From positions 22,501-86,500 of the forward strand of contig JAHBMJ010002346.1 in the NCBI GenBank assembly GCA_018398765.1: 64,000 nucleotides of DNA. Direction: 5' to 3'. The stretch is from Chromera velia (taxonomy: Eukaryota; Sar; Chromeraceae). The stretch's first letter is position 1. The number at the start of each line of letters is the position of its first letter. The translations under genes and the position numbers were made by a program. Below are positions 1-12,604 of this stretch, one piece after another. The notes below the pieces were generated by a model. It was not told the DNA's origin and did no database searches. It was given only the letters and a program-made list of their open reading frames with translations.

Positions 1-676
1 TATTTTTGACATTCATCAAAAGTTTATTCTAGTAAAACTCAATGTTCATCCTTTTATGACTGAACTCTAACTCACTCTAACTAGTATATCATTATGTATA
101 GCATATACTATTTGAGTATGATTATTTCAGGGCTTTAAACTGTTAATGAATTAAGTGATCAGGCTTTAAAATTGGTTTAGCAACTGTTTTTACCAGAGTT
201 TTCCCTTGAACTACCATGGTAGTGGTACACGCTTTTAAGTCCGCTGGTTACCATCTTATGGTTACCAAAGTGACGGTAACTCGCTACTAGCTAAAAGGAG
301 CCAGTAGTAACCCCTAACCGTACTGTGTAACTCTAGGCTTGACTTTTTAAGTTTTTAAAAAAATCAACCCCCAATTTTTTCAACTTTGAAGTTTTTTCAA
401 AGTATTTCACGTACATAGATACTTAAAGTACAGAAGCTGAGCTACTGCCAAGTTACTGGCTCGATCTCTCAGCTGCACAGATTGATTTGAATTAGCGCAT
501 CCCCTGTCACAGTTCCTCTTTCTGGGGAGCATATCTTCCTTCCAGCTTTCTTTGTTTTCTTTCTCGCCTTCCTTCCCTCCCTCCCACTCCTCTCTCCTCT
601 GTTGCCCTATGAAGATCTGTGAAGACCTTGAGAAGGCCACGCTGGTCTGCAGGCAGACAAACGGCATGCAGTTAAT
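1..676. other. AT-rich flank without a recognisable gene
   Basis: The first ~400 bases are AT-rich. They hold short palindromes, for example around 210-225 (ACTACCATGGTAGT), and related GGTTACCAT/GTTACCA words. I see no coding signal. Bases 400-676 are pyrimidine-rich and lie just beyond the stop of the glutaryl-CoA dehydrogenase gene, so they probably include its 3' UTR. Confidence 0.5.
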
Positions 677-1990
677 TCACTTGAATGCCTGCAACCCCGT
701 GATGGCCCTCCCGAGGATCAGAGCGTGAACGTCCTCTGTTCCCTCATACGTGTTCACAGCCTCCAGGTTCATCATGTGACGAACCACCGTGTACTCGTCA
801 GAAATCCCATTCCCACCCAACATGTCCCGACACTGTCGCGCAATCGTCAGCGCACTGCTGGCGTTGTTGCGCTTCAGCATGGAGATCAAATTCGAATGCA
901 AACGGCCGGATTCCTTCAGACGGGTCGCGCGAAGCGCCCCAATCGTCCCGAGTGAGATGGAGGTCACAGCATCAGCAAGCTTTCGCTGAATCAACTGATT
1001 TGCTGCGAGGGGTCTGCCAAACTGATGTCTGTCAAGTGTGTACGATCTTGCCGTGTCAACACACGCCTCTGCTGCCCCCATCACCCCCCACGCAATTCCC
1101 AACCGTGCGCTGTTCAGACACGAGAAGGGGCCCTTCATCCCAGAAATCCCCGGGAGCATCGCGCTCTTCGGCACTCTGACATCGTCCATCACAATCATGC
1201 CTGTGGGTGACGCACGCAAAGAGAACTTCCCATGGAGGGTGGGCGTCTCCAGCCCTGCCATTCCCCTCTCGAGAATGAACCCCCTCACCTCATCCCCCTC
1301 GTCTTTGCACTTTGCCCACACGACAAATACGTCTGCTAGGGGGGAGTTGCTGATCCACGTCTTGCTCCCCCGAAGCAAAAAATCATCCCCCGACTTCACA
1401 GCCACCGTCTCCATCGACCCCTGAGGGTCGCTGCCTGCATTGGGCTCTGTGAGGCCGAAACAACCAATGAGGTCCCCCCTAGCAAGGGCAGGGAGGTACT
1501 TCTGCTTCTGCTCATCTGACCCGAATGCGTGGATGGGGAACATAACAAGGGAGGACTGAACGGAGAACATGGAGCGATAGGCGGAATCGACTCGCTCGAT
1601 TTCCTTCGCGATCAGCCCGTAGGCTGTGTGGGAGGCACCAGCACACCCGTACCCCTCAAGAAAGGGCCCCAGAAGGCCGGCCTCCCCCATGATCTTTAAG
1701 ATGTTCTTGTCGAACTTCTCGTGTCTGAAGCCTTCAAACACACGGGGCTCCAGCTCTTTCTGGCTGAGCTGTCTGGCTGTTGTCTGAATCATCTTTTCTT
1801 CATCAGTCAACAACGAGACGCCATCGATGTCACTTTCAACCTGCATGAAGTCCTTCCAGTGGTCATCGGGGAACCACTTGAAAGGCTCTGCCTGGAACGG
1901 CTTAGAGGTGGAGAAGCATCGGACAAAGCGCTCAGCCTCCCGTCTACCGAAGCTGTGACGCACAAAGCTGGAGGTAAGGAGTCTTGACAT
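677..1990 (-). CDS. GCDH: Glutaryl-CoA dehydrogenase, mitochondrial (single exon)
   Basis: This flavoprotein oxidatively decarboxylates glutaryl-CoA to crotonyl-CoA in lysine, hydroxylysine and tryptophan breakdown in the mitochondrial matrix. The 437-residue product matches the family along its whole length, and human GCDH is about the same size. Residues 1-30 are Arg/Ser-rich and look like a mitochondrial presequence. The substrate-binding YRS lies near 138-140. The FAD-binding segment [13 protein letters not shown] is at 177-189, TWISNS near 211 and FSLRASPTG near 256. The C-terminal [10 protein letters not shown] and EAVNTYEGT carry the expected catalytic Glu (about residue 416). The open frame extends upstream of 1990 without a further ATG, so the ATG at 1990 was chosen; it directly begins the presequence. 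There is no intron, unlike most neighbours. It is divergent from exportin-T. Confidence 0.95.
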   Translation of the reverse strand: MSRLLTSSFVRHSFGRREAERFVRCFSTSKPFQAEPFKWFPDDHWKDFMQVESDIDGVSLLTDEEKMIQTTARQLSQKELEPRVFEGFRHEKFDKNILKIMGEAGLLGPFLEGYGCAGASHTAYGLIAKEIERVDSAYRSMFSVQSSLVMFPIHAFGSDEQKQKYLPALARGDLIGCFGLTEPNAGSDPQGSMETVAVKSGDDFLLRGSKTWISNSPLADVFVVWAKCKDEGDEVRGFILERGMAGLETPTLHGKFSLRASPTGMIVMDDVRVPKSAMLPGISGMKGPFSCLNSARLGIAWGVMGAAEACVDTARSYTLDRHQFGRPLAANQLIQRKLADAVTSISLGTIGALRATRLKESGRLHSNLISMLKRNNASSALTIARQCRDMLGGNGISDEYTVVRHMMNLEAVNTYEGTEDVHALILGRAITGLQAFK

Positions 1991-2610
1991 CTTAATTGCG
2001 TCCTGTCTCCTAAACGATCGGCACAACACCAAGAAGGCAACCGCAGAGCTGCGGGACGAGACTTCTAGAAAATGGTTCACAGATTACAGAGAAAAGACGT
2101 AATGCCAGACAATGAATTTCTGAGGGAGCAATGGCCGGTATAGGGCAAATCAGCTTTCACTCCAGGAGTCTCAGCCTCTGTCATATCCTCTGTCTCCGCA
2201 TTCAAACGTCACGGACCGAGGCGGGGCCGACCTATTCGGCCGCGCGCGTCCCGCGAGACGGGCGCAGAAATCCCGCGCGCATGTGCACAAGAGGCGCGCC
2301 CTTTTGCCGTCTCCAGCTTCAAACCCTTTGCCCCAGTCTGGCTAGCCACCCTTCTGAAATCCTTCTGAACTTTGACGCAGTATACATGAGTGACCCGGGA
2401 CTGTGACCGTAGAAACGGAATGTTTGGCTTGAATCAGCTTGTTACGTCCATCTGTCAAGGAAGCACAATTGAAAGGCTCGTTTGATTCTTGCGCGCGATT
2501 TGCATTTAAACTTAGACGGGGCCCCGCCCACTTGATCCGGATAGTATCCATGGCCTCGTAAGTGTCTCTCTTTCCTTCCTTCTCGCAGCCTCTGTCCAGC
2601 AAGGGGAGCA
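1991..2610. promoter_or_regulatory. Divergent intergenic promoter region, GCDH / exportin-T
   Basis: About 620 bases separate the two divergent start codons, so both promoters must lie here or overlap the genes. A CpG-rich patch (about 2215-2290, with GCGCGC and CCGCGC words) stands out. A pyrimidine tract ending TCTCGCAG at 2580-2587 could be a 5'-UTR splice acceptor for exportin-T. No TATA box is obvious. Confidence 0.5.
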
Positions 2611-5600
2611 ATGGACGAGTTCGAGAAGGCTGTCATGTGCCTCTTCCAGGGGCAGATGGTCAGGGAGGCCACAGAATACTGCGAGGGTGGGTTGACGTGT
2701 CATTTCTCCACGCGCTTTGCGTGCGTCACTTTGAACCTCCGTTCCTCTCTCGTGCGCGCGTGCAGGCATCAAGGCAGCCCCTGACGGGTGGAACCGGTGT
2801 CTTCAGAGTCTCTTGACGAGGGAAGGATTCCAGGTGCGGTTCTGGTGCCTCATGGCCCTTCTGGAGATCATCCAGGCCCGCCGTGCACCCCCTGAGGGCC
2901 TTGGGAGCATACGAGACGGCTTAGGTCAGTACCTGGACGACCACCTGGTGCGACACGCAGACCCTCCAGATCTCCACGAGAGTCTTAGGAATAAACTCTG
3001 CCAGGTGTACGTAGCCTTACTGAGGGAGATCTACCCAGCAGGGTGGCCCACTTGTTTTAGTGACCTGATAGGCCGACTGGGAAGGGGGCAGCCTGTGTAC
3101 CTAGAATGTTTCCTTCGGGTGCTGGAGGAGGTGGACCAACAAGTCGTGGAGGACGGGGGGACTAGAGAACCCGAAGAGAGGGCGCGGAACACCGCGGTCA
3201 GTCGTCTGTCTCCCGTCTCCTCTGTTCTCCTTTCCCGTCTCCCGTCTCTTCTCTTTTTTCCGTCTCCTGTCTCCCCTTTCCGCATCACGCCCGCGCACCG
3301 CCGCCCCCCTCACCGTCCCACTCCAAAATCACCGCACTCCTCTATCTTCCACATTCACGGCTGTCACGTGCCTTCACGTCAGACGAAAGAGGGGGCTGTT
3401 CGTATGAAGATGCATGATTTTCTTTCAAGCTGCCGCACATGTAGGTCTATGATTTTCTTCATTTTACTGCAGATCAAGGACGAGATGCGGATGCGAGACC
3501 TGCCCACAATCATCGATACTCTCTTTCAGATTCTCAGCGCCAAGCCGTTACTTGACAGCCAGCCTCTGACTGTCGCAAGAGCCCTGACTGCCCTCGCCAA
3601 GCTTGTGACATGGAGTGACGCCTCTCTGATTGCCTCCACAGAGCGTCTCCAATGTGTGTTCGCTCTGCTCCTCTTGGCACACGCCCCCTGTGCGGCAGGG
3701 GCGGCTTCGGTGGTCGAGGCTCTTCTGAGCAAGGGCATGAGCTGCTCTGCGAAGTTCGAACTGATCGAACAATTTCGAATCGCAGACGCAGTCATCCAAT
3801 TTCTCCCGAGGTCTGTGAGTGCGCTTCTTTTTTCTCTTCTCTTTCCATACCCGTCTCCGATAGAGGCAGCCTCTAGAACTCACAGTGGGCTTTTTTGGAT
3901 TCTACCTCTGCATTCCCTGTGCATCCGACGTGTGCACTCGAACGCTCCCTCCTCTTTGAGACCATCCGCTTCAACTCCAGTCACTCCTCTCCTGTGCTCT
4001 CCTGTCCGCCCACTCTGTTATTTATTGGAGGACGACGCAGCCTCGCCCTGAATGAGCAGACTTCGTTATATCAGCGCACTCTTCTTCTTCTTCTTCTTTA
4101 TAGCAGAGGGAGAGATCCTCGCACCTTCTTCTTGGCTTACGTTCGGTCCCCTTCTGTCCCTTTTCCCACATATTACCCTGTCTCTCTTTCCTGTCCTTCG
4201 TGCAGCGACAGAAACGGAGTCGCAGGCCTAGATGTAGACCGTGCGAAGGTGCACGCCTCTCTGTGCAACGCTCTGGGTCAGACCGCTCTGGACGTCTTCT
4301 CGAAGATGCGTGCGTGGAAAGGAGGGGAGGAGCTGAACGTGTCTGCCCTCGGAGGACCACATCATGGACCTCTTGCTCCAACACCCGCCCCCCCTGTGTC
4401 CCAAGAACAGGGCCGGCAACTTGCTCTCAAGGCTCGGAGCATTGTGGTTAGACTAACTCTCCCTGCCATCCTCCTGTTCGAACACTCCGACCTCTCCGTC
4501 TCTCTCTTCATCGAGCCCTTCATCGTCAACTTCGTCACAAACGCCAAACCTCCACCAAAAAGTGCAAACAGCGGAGGTCTGTCCTCCTCTGCCTTGCAAC
4601 CCGAAGAGGTCTCTGAGTGCGCTTTGGTCACGGCAGCTGCATTGCCCCTTGCCGTCTCTCTCTATGAAATGCATTTCATTCTTCTTTTTTGGCTTCTTGT
4701 CTTGCTCGGACACGGTTAGTATGTCTAGTTCCTCTTTTTGTAAATTCCGCTCGAGTAGTCTGTCTGCGCAACGTCATGATCAGTCCGCCTTCACCGTCAT
4801 TTTTAAAGGTTGGTCACTTCTTTTGTACTCTTTCTCCTTTCTCTCTGTCTCGTGTGGGGCGACCGGCTTCCCTAAACATTATCTCAATATGTTGTATCGA
4901 ATCAATGCGGTTTGTATTTAATGAAAACGGACGTCTTTCTGCCATGTGTGTGCAGTGAACCTCCCTCCAGTGGAGATGGAGAAGCCCATGGTTTGTTCGG
5001 TTGCCGCTGAGCTTCTGCGTGTGTGCCTCCAGAAGTCTTCACTGCCCCCCGAGTTCCTCTTTGAGGAGGCAGAGACGGAGGATGCCTCAGAGGATCAATA
5101 CGAGGCCCTGCAACACAGAAAGGAGGTGCGTCGGCTTGTTTCTGCTTCTCTTTTTTCTTTTTCAGGTTGTGCGAGACAGACGGGAGGCTTTTTTGTTTTT
5201 GGGGGGGCTCTGGAGGTGGGAAAGGGGGTGGAGATTCCCCAGGGAAGCGGTGAGGGAGGTTTTCTATCTCCATCCCTCCCTTTTCTTCCACTTTTTTCGC
5301 ATGGAGACTCAGAAAGAGACGTGAAAAGGGAGAGCGATGTCCCTTGTTTCAGTCTCTCACATGAGGGCAAACTGAATGAAGAAAATGCAAAAACGGGAGA
5401 GCCGAATATCCCACCATGTATTAGTATTTGATGATGCCCCCTGACTTCAGGTTTTGAAGCTCTTTCGGAGAGTGTTGCAGCTAGATGAAGAGACGGGCCT
5501 GGGTTTCCTTGGCAGGATGGCGTCTGACCTCTGTCCGGCTGCCGCCCAGATCCCCGCGTGTAATCTGGAGGCGGCCCTCCGACTGTTCGTGGAGGCGGGG

Positions 5601-5821
5601 GAGCTCGTGCGAGACACCGCCGCCATCTTCAGTACCCCCGGACACCCTCTCACGACAGCCCTGCGTGCGCTGTGCACGTGCGAGGCCATTGTGGGACCCT
5701 CAGTGGTGCACGTGGGCGTCCGCCTGGCTCTACAGGACCTCTTTATTAGGTCAGCAGAAAAAATCAAAGAGACGGGAAGTGAGTGTGTGTCTGTGTGTGT
5801 ATGTGAATGTGTGAGTACGTG

Positions 5822-5911
<90 letters not shown>

Positions 5912-5913
5912 TG

Positions 5914-5990
<77 letters not shown>

Positions 5991-8900
5991 CTGTGTGTCT
6001 GTGTGTCCATGTCAACGACAGGAAGAAGATGAGAGGAAATCACATGTGAGGCCTTTATTTCTCTTCATGTCTATTATGTGTTGTTGTTGACGCACGCAGG
6101 TACGGTGCCTTCTTTGTGAACCAGACAGGGCAGGACCTGCTGGCACCTGTTGCCCTGGCCTCTCTGCTGGACGGGAGGGGACTCAGACACACATCCAGGT
6201 CAGCACAGGCCCCTGCTGTGAGGGACTCACGTTCAGTGAGGAAACGCGGAGGGTGTCAAACAATGCAGGGGGCTGTCAGGTTATCAGACTTTCTGCATCG
6301 GTGCAGGACCACGGATGCAGATTCAGTCCCGGTGTGCACAGCCGGTCTTCTTCCTGTTTTTGTGAACGATGAAAAGGTGGTGTGGCTGCGTGGTTGAAGT
6401 AGCCGTCTCTCTATTGTGTTCATGTGCGTGTGTGTTTCAATGTATCTGCGTGCAGGAGGGTAGTTGCGAATGCCGCGTCGAAGCTTCAACGCCTGACAAA
6501 GCTCGCACCCCACCAGCTAGCCCCGTTGGCTTCTCAAGTCCTGGAGGCGATGCAGCCTCTCCTTGCAGTTGAGTTCATTCCCTCAGCTGTGATCCAGACG
6601 GCACTCCAAGAGGAGCTCAGAAGGGGGGGGAGAAGGGGCAGGAGGGAGGGAAGGGGCACAGAAAACTTTGCACCAGTAATCGCTGGAGGGAAACTGGAGG
6701 TCGGTCTCGGTTTTTGTGCGCGTTGCTTCTTTTTTCTCTCTCTCTGGTTCTCTTTCTTCTCTTCTCTCTTTCGCACAAGCGCGCAGCTCATCTATTCATG
6801 CTACCTACCCTCGTCTCTTACTTTCTCTCTTCACCTCTCAGATTTCTTCCTTCCCCCTTTCCACAATGCATCTGTGTGGACTTCCGCCTTCTTCATTTTG
6901 TCTTTGTTCTCCTTCGCCTTCTCTGTGGTTCGTTTTCTATCCCACGCAGCAAGCCCCGGTCCGTCCGTGTTCTCTGATTCCCAACCGGAACTTCGGTCTC
7001 GACGAGCAGATGCTGTGCTTCGAAACCATCGGGTTTCTTCTCGGGGTCGCCACAGAACCCGCTCCCCTCCCTCTGGCAGAGAGGAAAACCCTGCTGGTGC
7101 GCGTGCTCTCTCCTCTCCTGGCACCCCTTCTGGAGGGGGGCACTTCTCTGGCAGAGAAGGTTCAGAGCGCGGGGGCAGAGAATCGGGTGAGATGGTGGAG
7201 GGCATTCTGTGTGCATCCACTTCGCGTACATGTTTGGTCGCTCAAGACTACACCTAGATCTTTGACGTTTGAGACAAAGAGACTTGAAATTTGTGAGCTT
7301 CGGTGACTTGTCCGATCGTGTATAAAAATATTCTGTTCCATTTGTTCTTTTCGGTTGAGTTTTTTCAAGCAAACAATCCACAAGCAGTCTGGTTGGGAAA
7401 TGGTTGCAGTTCTCCTGGAGAGCCCAGGCCAGGCCCAAATCATTCTGACATGCAGGCCTGGGAATTTTTTCGTTTGAGAGGCCCAGTTTAAATAAAGCAC
7501 ATTCGAGGCAGTCTTCTGTAAGATGACCTCGATGCATGAGACGCGGAAGCGGAGGCGAGAAGAGACCAGTATACTCTCACTTGAAGCGGATGATTTGTCT
7601 GGCTATCTCCTTTCTTTCCTCTTCCGTCCTTTGCAGGCGTTCGCTGACTTTGCTGCCCGTCTCCTGTCGTGCGTTGCGAGTGTTAGTAAGGGCTTTACAC
7701 CCTCCAGTGCCGGGGCCTTTCTGGATGAGTGGAGGGAGGCGGCACGGGCAGTAGAGGAAAGTCTGAAGACGATGGGATGGGATGAGAAGATTCGGGTCTC
7801 CGGGCTGCTCCTGTTGAGACGGTGGGTGAGCTGGGAGTGGATGAGGTAGAGGGGTCGTGACCGTGTGCGTTTACCTTGGCCTTCTTCTACGTGCATGATC
7901 CCTCTTGACATCGACTTCCCTGATTGGTGCTCGCACATCGTTTCTTCTTTTCATCTCTTGAGGCCTGTCTGTTGCATTCCTTTCTTTTAGAGCCCGCATG
8001 CGCAAACAACAATCGGTCAATCCAATTGGTTCTTCTCTGTTTTGTCATACATAGAGCTAGCGACTTGCGAATAGGGGTGCCGGCATGTGTGCGTGCGTCT
8101 GTGCCGTTTCTCTGGGTGTATGAGTGTGTGCAACTTGAATTCGGCATCTCGAACTGCAGTTGGATGGACCTCTTTGGAAGCGGCGCCCTGGCGTTTGTGA
8201 CGAGCTTTGTGCCGATCATCTTTGGAGTTGAGAACCTCCGCAATGTGGAGCTTCAGGAGATGGCCATTTTCCTCCATCACTTTGTCTCTCAGTACAAACA
8301 AGAGGCAGAACCCTTTTTGAGAGAACAATTCCCACGGTCAGTCGGTCTTGCAGTTTTTCTTTTGCTTCTCCGATACATCATTGTTCTTTTTTTTCTTCCC
8401 TGCAACTGTGTCTATAGATCGGCTTCTGTCGGCTTCTGCATTGGAACGCCAATTGATTTTCTTTCGGTGGTTGGACAGCTGTTTGTTTCTGTCGTTCGTT
8501 TTCTATCTTTCATTCTCTCCCTCTTCATCTGTGAGCGCTTCCAAAGAAAAAGTCCTGTCTCAGGAGGCAAGCCAAGTTGCAGGAGAAGTCCTGGATGACC
8601 CTGGAAGGGAAGGGAAGGGAAGGGAAGGGAAGGGAAGAAAAAGGGCAGGCAGGGGTCGGAAGATCGAGGGCCTAGGACATCTCTTGTCTGACCTCTCTCC
8701 TAGTCCTGTTTGGGATCAAATTAACAAGCGAGTATTGAAATTGTCTCTTGCTCTGTGTGTGCAGCTGTGCGCTTCGACTCTACCAAGCCTGGAAGCAGGT
8801 TGACGTGAATCGTGCTGCCGAGGGTCTTCCAGTAGCCAACGGATCGACAGAGCCTTCCCAAGAAGCAGTGAGGGAGCGGAACGAAATGATCAACCCCCTC

Positions 8901-10708
8901 CTCCAGTGCCTCCACGGAATCGCTTCCACCCTCCCTATGGCTCTCGTGGCTCTGCTCGCAGAAGGACAGGGACAGGCGTCTCCAGAGACCACCGCGGTTC
9001 TTTGGGAGGTCATCATGACCCCCATCGCAGGCGCCCAGAGCGCTGCGTTGGGGCCTTACATCAACAACGTGTTGGGGTTCGGGTACTCCCTCCAGATCTG
9101 GCAGAGGCTCCTGGGATTTGGTCTCAAAACTGGAGAGCAGGTCAGGAGAGAGGAGAGGAGAGGAGAGGAGAGATGTGTCATCTGTAGATTCACTTCTTTT
9201 CATTTTTAGAAGAACAAAGGTGAAAGGCTGAATTCGTCCGTCCTTTCTTTCTTTATTTCGGAGGAGGCCGAAATGGTAGTTCGTTGATTTCTGTTTCTGT
9301 AGGAGGCCGATGTAGAGGTACGGTGTGTGAAAGACTGTCTGCGTGCTCCTGCGTTGCCTTGCACTTCTTCGTACTTGTGCACGAGAAGAGTCGGGTTGTG
9401 GAGGTTGAAGTGTCTGTAGATGAACCCGTGAGCACTTTCTCTCTTCCAAATTTCTGTGCGTTCATGCAGGTTTTGTTTGCCCTAAAGACTCAAGAGACGC
9501 TGCCCCGTCTCCTGACTGCATGTCTCTACTTGGACGTGGAGGACGCGCAACAATACAGGGTGGGTGAGTGGGAAAGGGGGGGGGAGACGAAGTCGCGTCA
9601 AGTTCTTCTTGTCGTGAATCAGACGTGCTGAAAAGACGGGTTGCCGACCTTCTTTTTGCGCCTCTCCCGCCCGTGACTCGATCCTATGTTTGCCTTCGCT
9701 TCCCACCCGCATCACTGATTGATCATACGAATGATCGAGATGGAGTTTCTTCTACGTTCTCTGTTCGTGCAGACACGCTCACAAGATCTATGTGCATGCC
9801 AATGATGTGTGTGCAGCTTCTGAACGACTACTGTCATCTGTTCCGTCTGCTCCTGAGCCCCTCGTTTTCCCCCAACCCCAGCGAGAGGAGCGACCCAAAC
9901 TCCCCTCCTGCGCAGGTGGCTGCACTAACCTCACAAACGCTTGAGGTCCGTTCGTTACTTCGTTCGTTCTTTCGTTTGTTCAGCCATCGGCCCCTGCTGC
10001 TTTCTTTTCTCTTTTGAGTTAGGTTTGTCCCTCTTTCTCATGTGTGTACATGACAGGCGAGATCGTTGGTCTTCTTGCACACGAGCTCGAAAACCAAAGG
10101 GTCAACATCCGAAACAAAGAGGGTTCGAGGAAGTACTGTGTTCTGACACCAGTCACGGGAAGGAAGTAATGCGGCACCCTTTCTTGCGAGTGCCTGAAAT
10201 GCGCCCGCGTCTTTGACATGACATCGCAGTGAGACAACTTGAATCCGTGACGTCGATCTTCATGGAATGAATCGTTCTGTCTGTTCTGCAGAGCTTGTTT
10301 GTGGCAGGACAAGCCAGTGCGAGCGACGTGCAGGTCTTTCTACAGGTCCGTGAATGCATGGTCTCCTCTTTGATTTTCCATTGTTGGCTTAATTCCCTTG
10401 CCGCTTGAGTGCCCTCGTCAGCCGCAGTCCAACTCTTTCCCTTTGCCGCTCCAATGTCTTATGGATGTTCATTTCAATGGGAGAATTATACCTGGGGAAC
10501 AACTGGAGTGATCTCCGTTTCCACGTTCATTTTGTTTTGTGCGCATGTGGTCATCTCCTTTATCGTCTTTCTTCTTGTGCAGAAAGTGGTCAGCCCCCCC
10601 CGACCAGACGTGCAGCCAACTGCGCACATCCGGGAGTGCACAACGATGCTCCGGGCCCTGGTCGTTTCTCGTCGGCTGGCGGAGGGCGTGAGGTCTCCTC
10701 CACGATAG
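2611..10708 (+). CDS. XPOT: Exportin-T (tRNA nuclear export receptor), 16 exons
   Basis: Exportin-T is the importin-beta/karyopherin family receptor that carries mature tRNA out of the nucleus with Ran-GTP. Exons I can join with matching phases are 2611-2686, 2766-3196, 3473-3810, 4206-4714, 4956-5125, 5451-5749, 6100-6198, 6456-6699, 6950-7186, 7637-7821, 8160-8336, 8765-9140, 9470-9559, 9817-9945, 10292-10345 and 10583-10708. They sum to 1179 codons plus stop. Diagnostic stretches match XPOT/LOS1/PAUSED: FWCLMALLEIIQAR, RNTAIKDEMR, LVTWSDASLIAS, SLLDGRGLRHTS and CFETIGFLL. The product is about 200 residues longer than the human protein. Low-complexity extensions are seen around the exon starting 4206 and the ends of exons 8 and 14. 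The exon 4 end encodes a hydrophobic run and is the least certain boundary. Introns carry microsatellites, and several donors are GTCAGY. Confidence 0.9.
5815..6005. repeat. Compound (CT)n/(GT)n microsatellite in an exportin-T intron
   Basis: Alternating blocks of TCTC and GTGT fill most of the intron between the exons ending at 5749 and starting at 6100. Long open frames across it on both strands are repeat artefacts. Confidence 0.9.
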
Positions 10709-11869
10709 CACTGATGGTCTCTGCAGGACCTGAAGAAGTCCTTTGGCTTTCTTTCACCTTTCGTTCTTTCATTCGTTCATTCGTTTGGTGGTTCGACTCT
10801 TCGAGTCATGCAGAGACTGGCTGGCTGCAGTCAAAAAGATTTTCGTGTGCAAGCAGATTCGAAGGGTTTCAAGCTGGGTCGCCCGAAAAACCGTATCTCG
10901 GTATTAAAGTCCTTTTGGCAAAGAAAGTTGGAAGAAAGTTATACACAGTCTAACAGCCCTGCGACTAGTGCTGGGACTAGTAGCGAAGTGTAAGGAAAAA
11001 AACTGTGCGTAGAACTTGAATTTCTGTTGACTGAGCTGTCGATGGACTTCTTAGTATTCCGATTGCACATGGTGTCGTGGAGAGTCACTGGAGACAGGAG
11101 AACTGGCAAGAGGAAAGCCTGCCAGGGAGAAAGGCTCAGACTTTCAGAAAGAATGCAGATTTTTCTGTGATGCTCGAAGAGTCGACGAAGACGTTTTTTT
11201 AAAACTATGATTGTTAAATGTCATAGGCGACAAATGTTAGTATTGACACTTTAGCTTAGTTATGAGTGTCAATGACATTTATGTTTTAGTATAGTGGTTA
11301 CACTTTTAATTGTCATGCTTTCATTCCAGCTTTCATTCAAGTTTGTTGCCATTCCATCTATAGCACTTCATCAAATCATTTTGAAGCACGTGCGATTGAA
11401 ACAAAAGTTTTGTGGAACATTTAATCGGCTAGGGAGCTTTAATTTCAAAGTCTAAACTATAGACCTATAGCTATACACTTAAAATCAAAATATGATGATG
11501 TTAGAGTGTTACGTGCCGCCGTGGATGTGGGGCACGCACGCGGTCTGCATTCTCGCTTTGTTGGGCGAGGATTTATATCTGTGGCCGCGCAAGGCATCTA
11601 CATGATCCGTTTTTAACCTATCGCATTCATCCACTCCATTCAATATATTCAATCGATCGCGATCGGAGTAACATCTTTTGGCCAGCTTTCGTTTTACCCG
11701 TCTATCGAACAGTCCTTGGACTCCGAATGATGGCCGAGCCCCGGGTGCACCTATATAGTCTCTTTATGTCTGTTTAGCATCATTATTATGGTATACAACA
11801 GTGACAACACAGAGTGATATTGATTGATTTCAAAGCTAGTAAAACGTTTTATAAGTATAGTAAATCATA
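10709..11869. other. Exportin-T 3' flank and AT-rich spacer
   Basis: No gene recognised. The first ~400 bases probably include the 3' UTR (an ATTAAAG word lies near 10903). A more GC-rich insert at about 11510-11770 sits in otherwise AT-rich DNA and may be an old repeat, but I could not match it to anything else in the window. Confidence 0.4.
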
Positions 11870-12344
11870 GTGACCAGATTTGATTTGATAGGATTTGATT
11901 TGATTTAATTTGATTTGATTTGATATGAGCTTCAAGCTCAAATCTGACCAGATTTGAAGTAGATTTGAGGTTAAAGTCTAGAGGTCACTCTCGACAGCAC
12001 TCAGTCTGAAGACGACATGGTACAGTCAACACTACTAGCAAATCCTAGAAAGCCCTAGAGATAAGAAAATCACTAAAAACTAGACTAAAAACTAAATTAA
12101 GACTCTCAAAATTAATGAGCTATTATCAAAGCTAAGAGCTTACATAAGTTTTTATCTTATAGTTATCTTAGAGAGTCATATTAACTTAAGACTTGAATTA
12201 TCCTAGAGATTTGAGGTTAAAAGGTCAGATTTGAAGTAGATTTGATAGGATTTGATAGGCCCTATCATGCTAAAGTCTTTCAGGCCTAAGATTTGATTTG
12301 AGGTTAAGCCCTACTTCAAATCAAATCAAATCAAATCTGGTCAC
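11870..12344. mobile_element. MITE with TGACCAGATTTGATTTGAT inverted ends and TA target duplication
   Basis: The left end reads GTGACCAGATTTGATTTGAT. The right end is its reverse complement, with matching bases over about 20 nt and a looser GATTTG-rich extension. Each end is bordered by TA (11868-11869 and 12345-12346). The ~475-bp body has no ORF and holds more inverted and direct GATTTGA/AGTAGATTTGAGGTTAA words. Small size, terminal inverted repeats and a TA duplication fit a non-autonomous Tc1/mariner-type element. The superfamily is inferred from the TA only. Confidence 0.75.
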
Positions 12345-12525
12345 TAGTGAATCAGCGCTCCATTAGATCTGACAGACGTCAAAGCAGTTATAGTGATTTC
12401 ACGAAGGACTAAAGTAAATGTATATGACCTTTGTATACCGTCTTTTCAAGAAGTATAATTGTTATTTATGCAACCAAGCTGCATAATATAATTTTAAAAA
12501 GATTACTGCCACTTAAAATAGAATA

Positions 12526-12604
12526 TTTTATCCTGTTAGTGAGTCATTCTTCTGATATTTAATGTGAATTGAATCTAATAAATCATCATCATCATCATCA
12601 TTGT
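12526..12604. repeat. 79-bp direct repeat, left copy
   Basis: It matches 14187-14265 at 78 of 79 positions and ends in AATAAA followed by (TCA)6. The two copies bracket the truncated LINE exactly, so the simplest reading is an unusually long target-site duplication. The repeat itself looks like the 3' tail of an older plus-strand element. Confidence 0.85.

Noticed and set aside
5447-6090. Long overlapping frames on both strands spelling Thr-His, Arg-Glu, Ser-Leu or Cys-Val repeats
   Set aside because: They are six-frame readings of the CT/GT microsatellite in an exportin-T intron.
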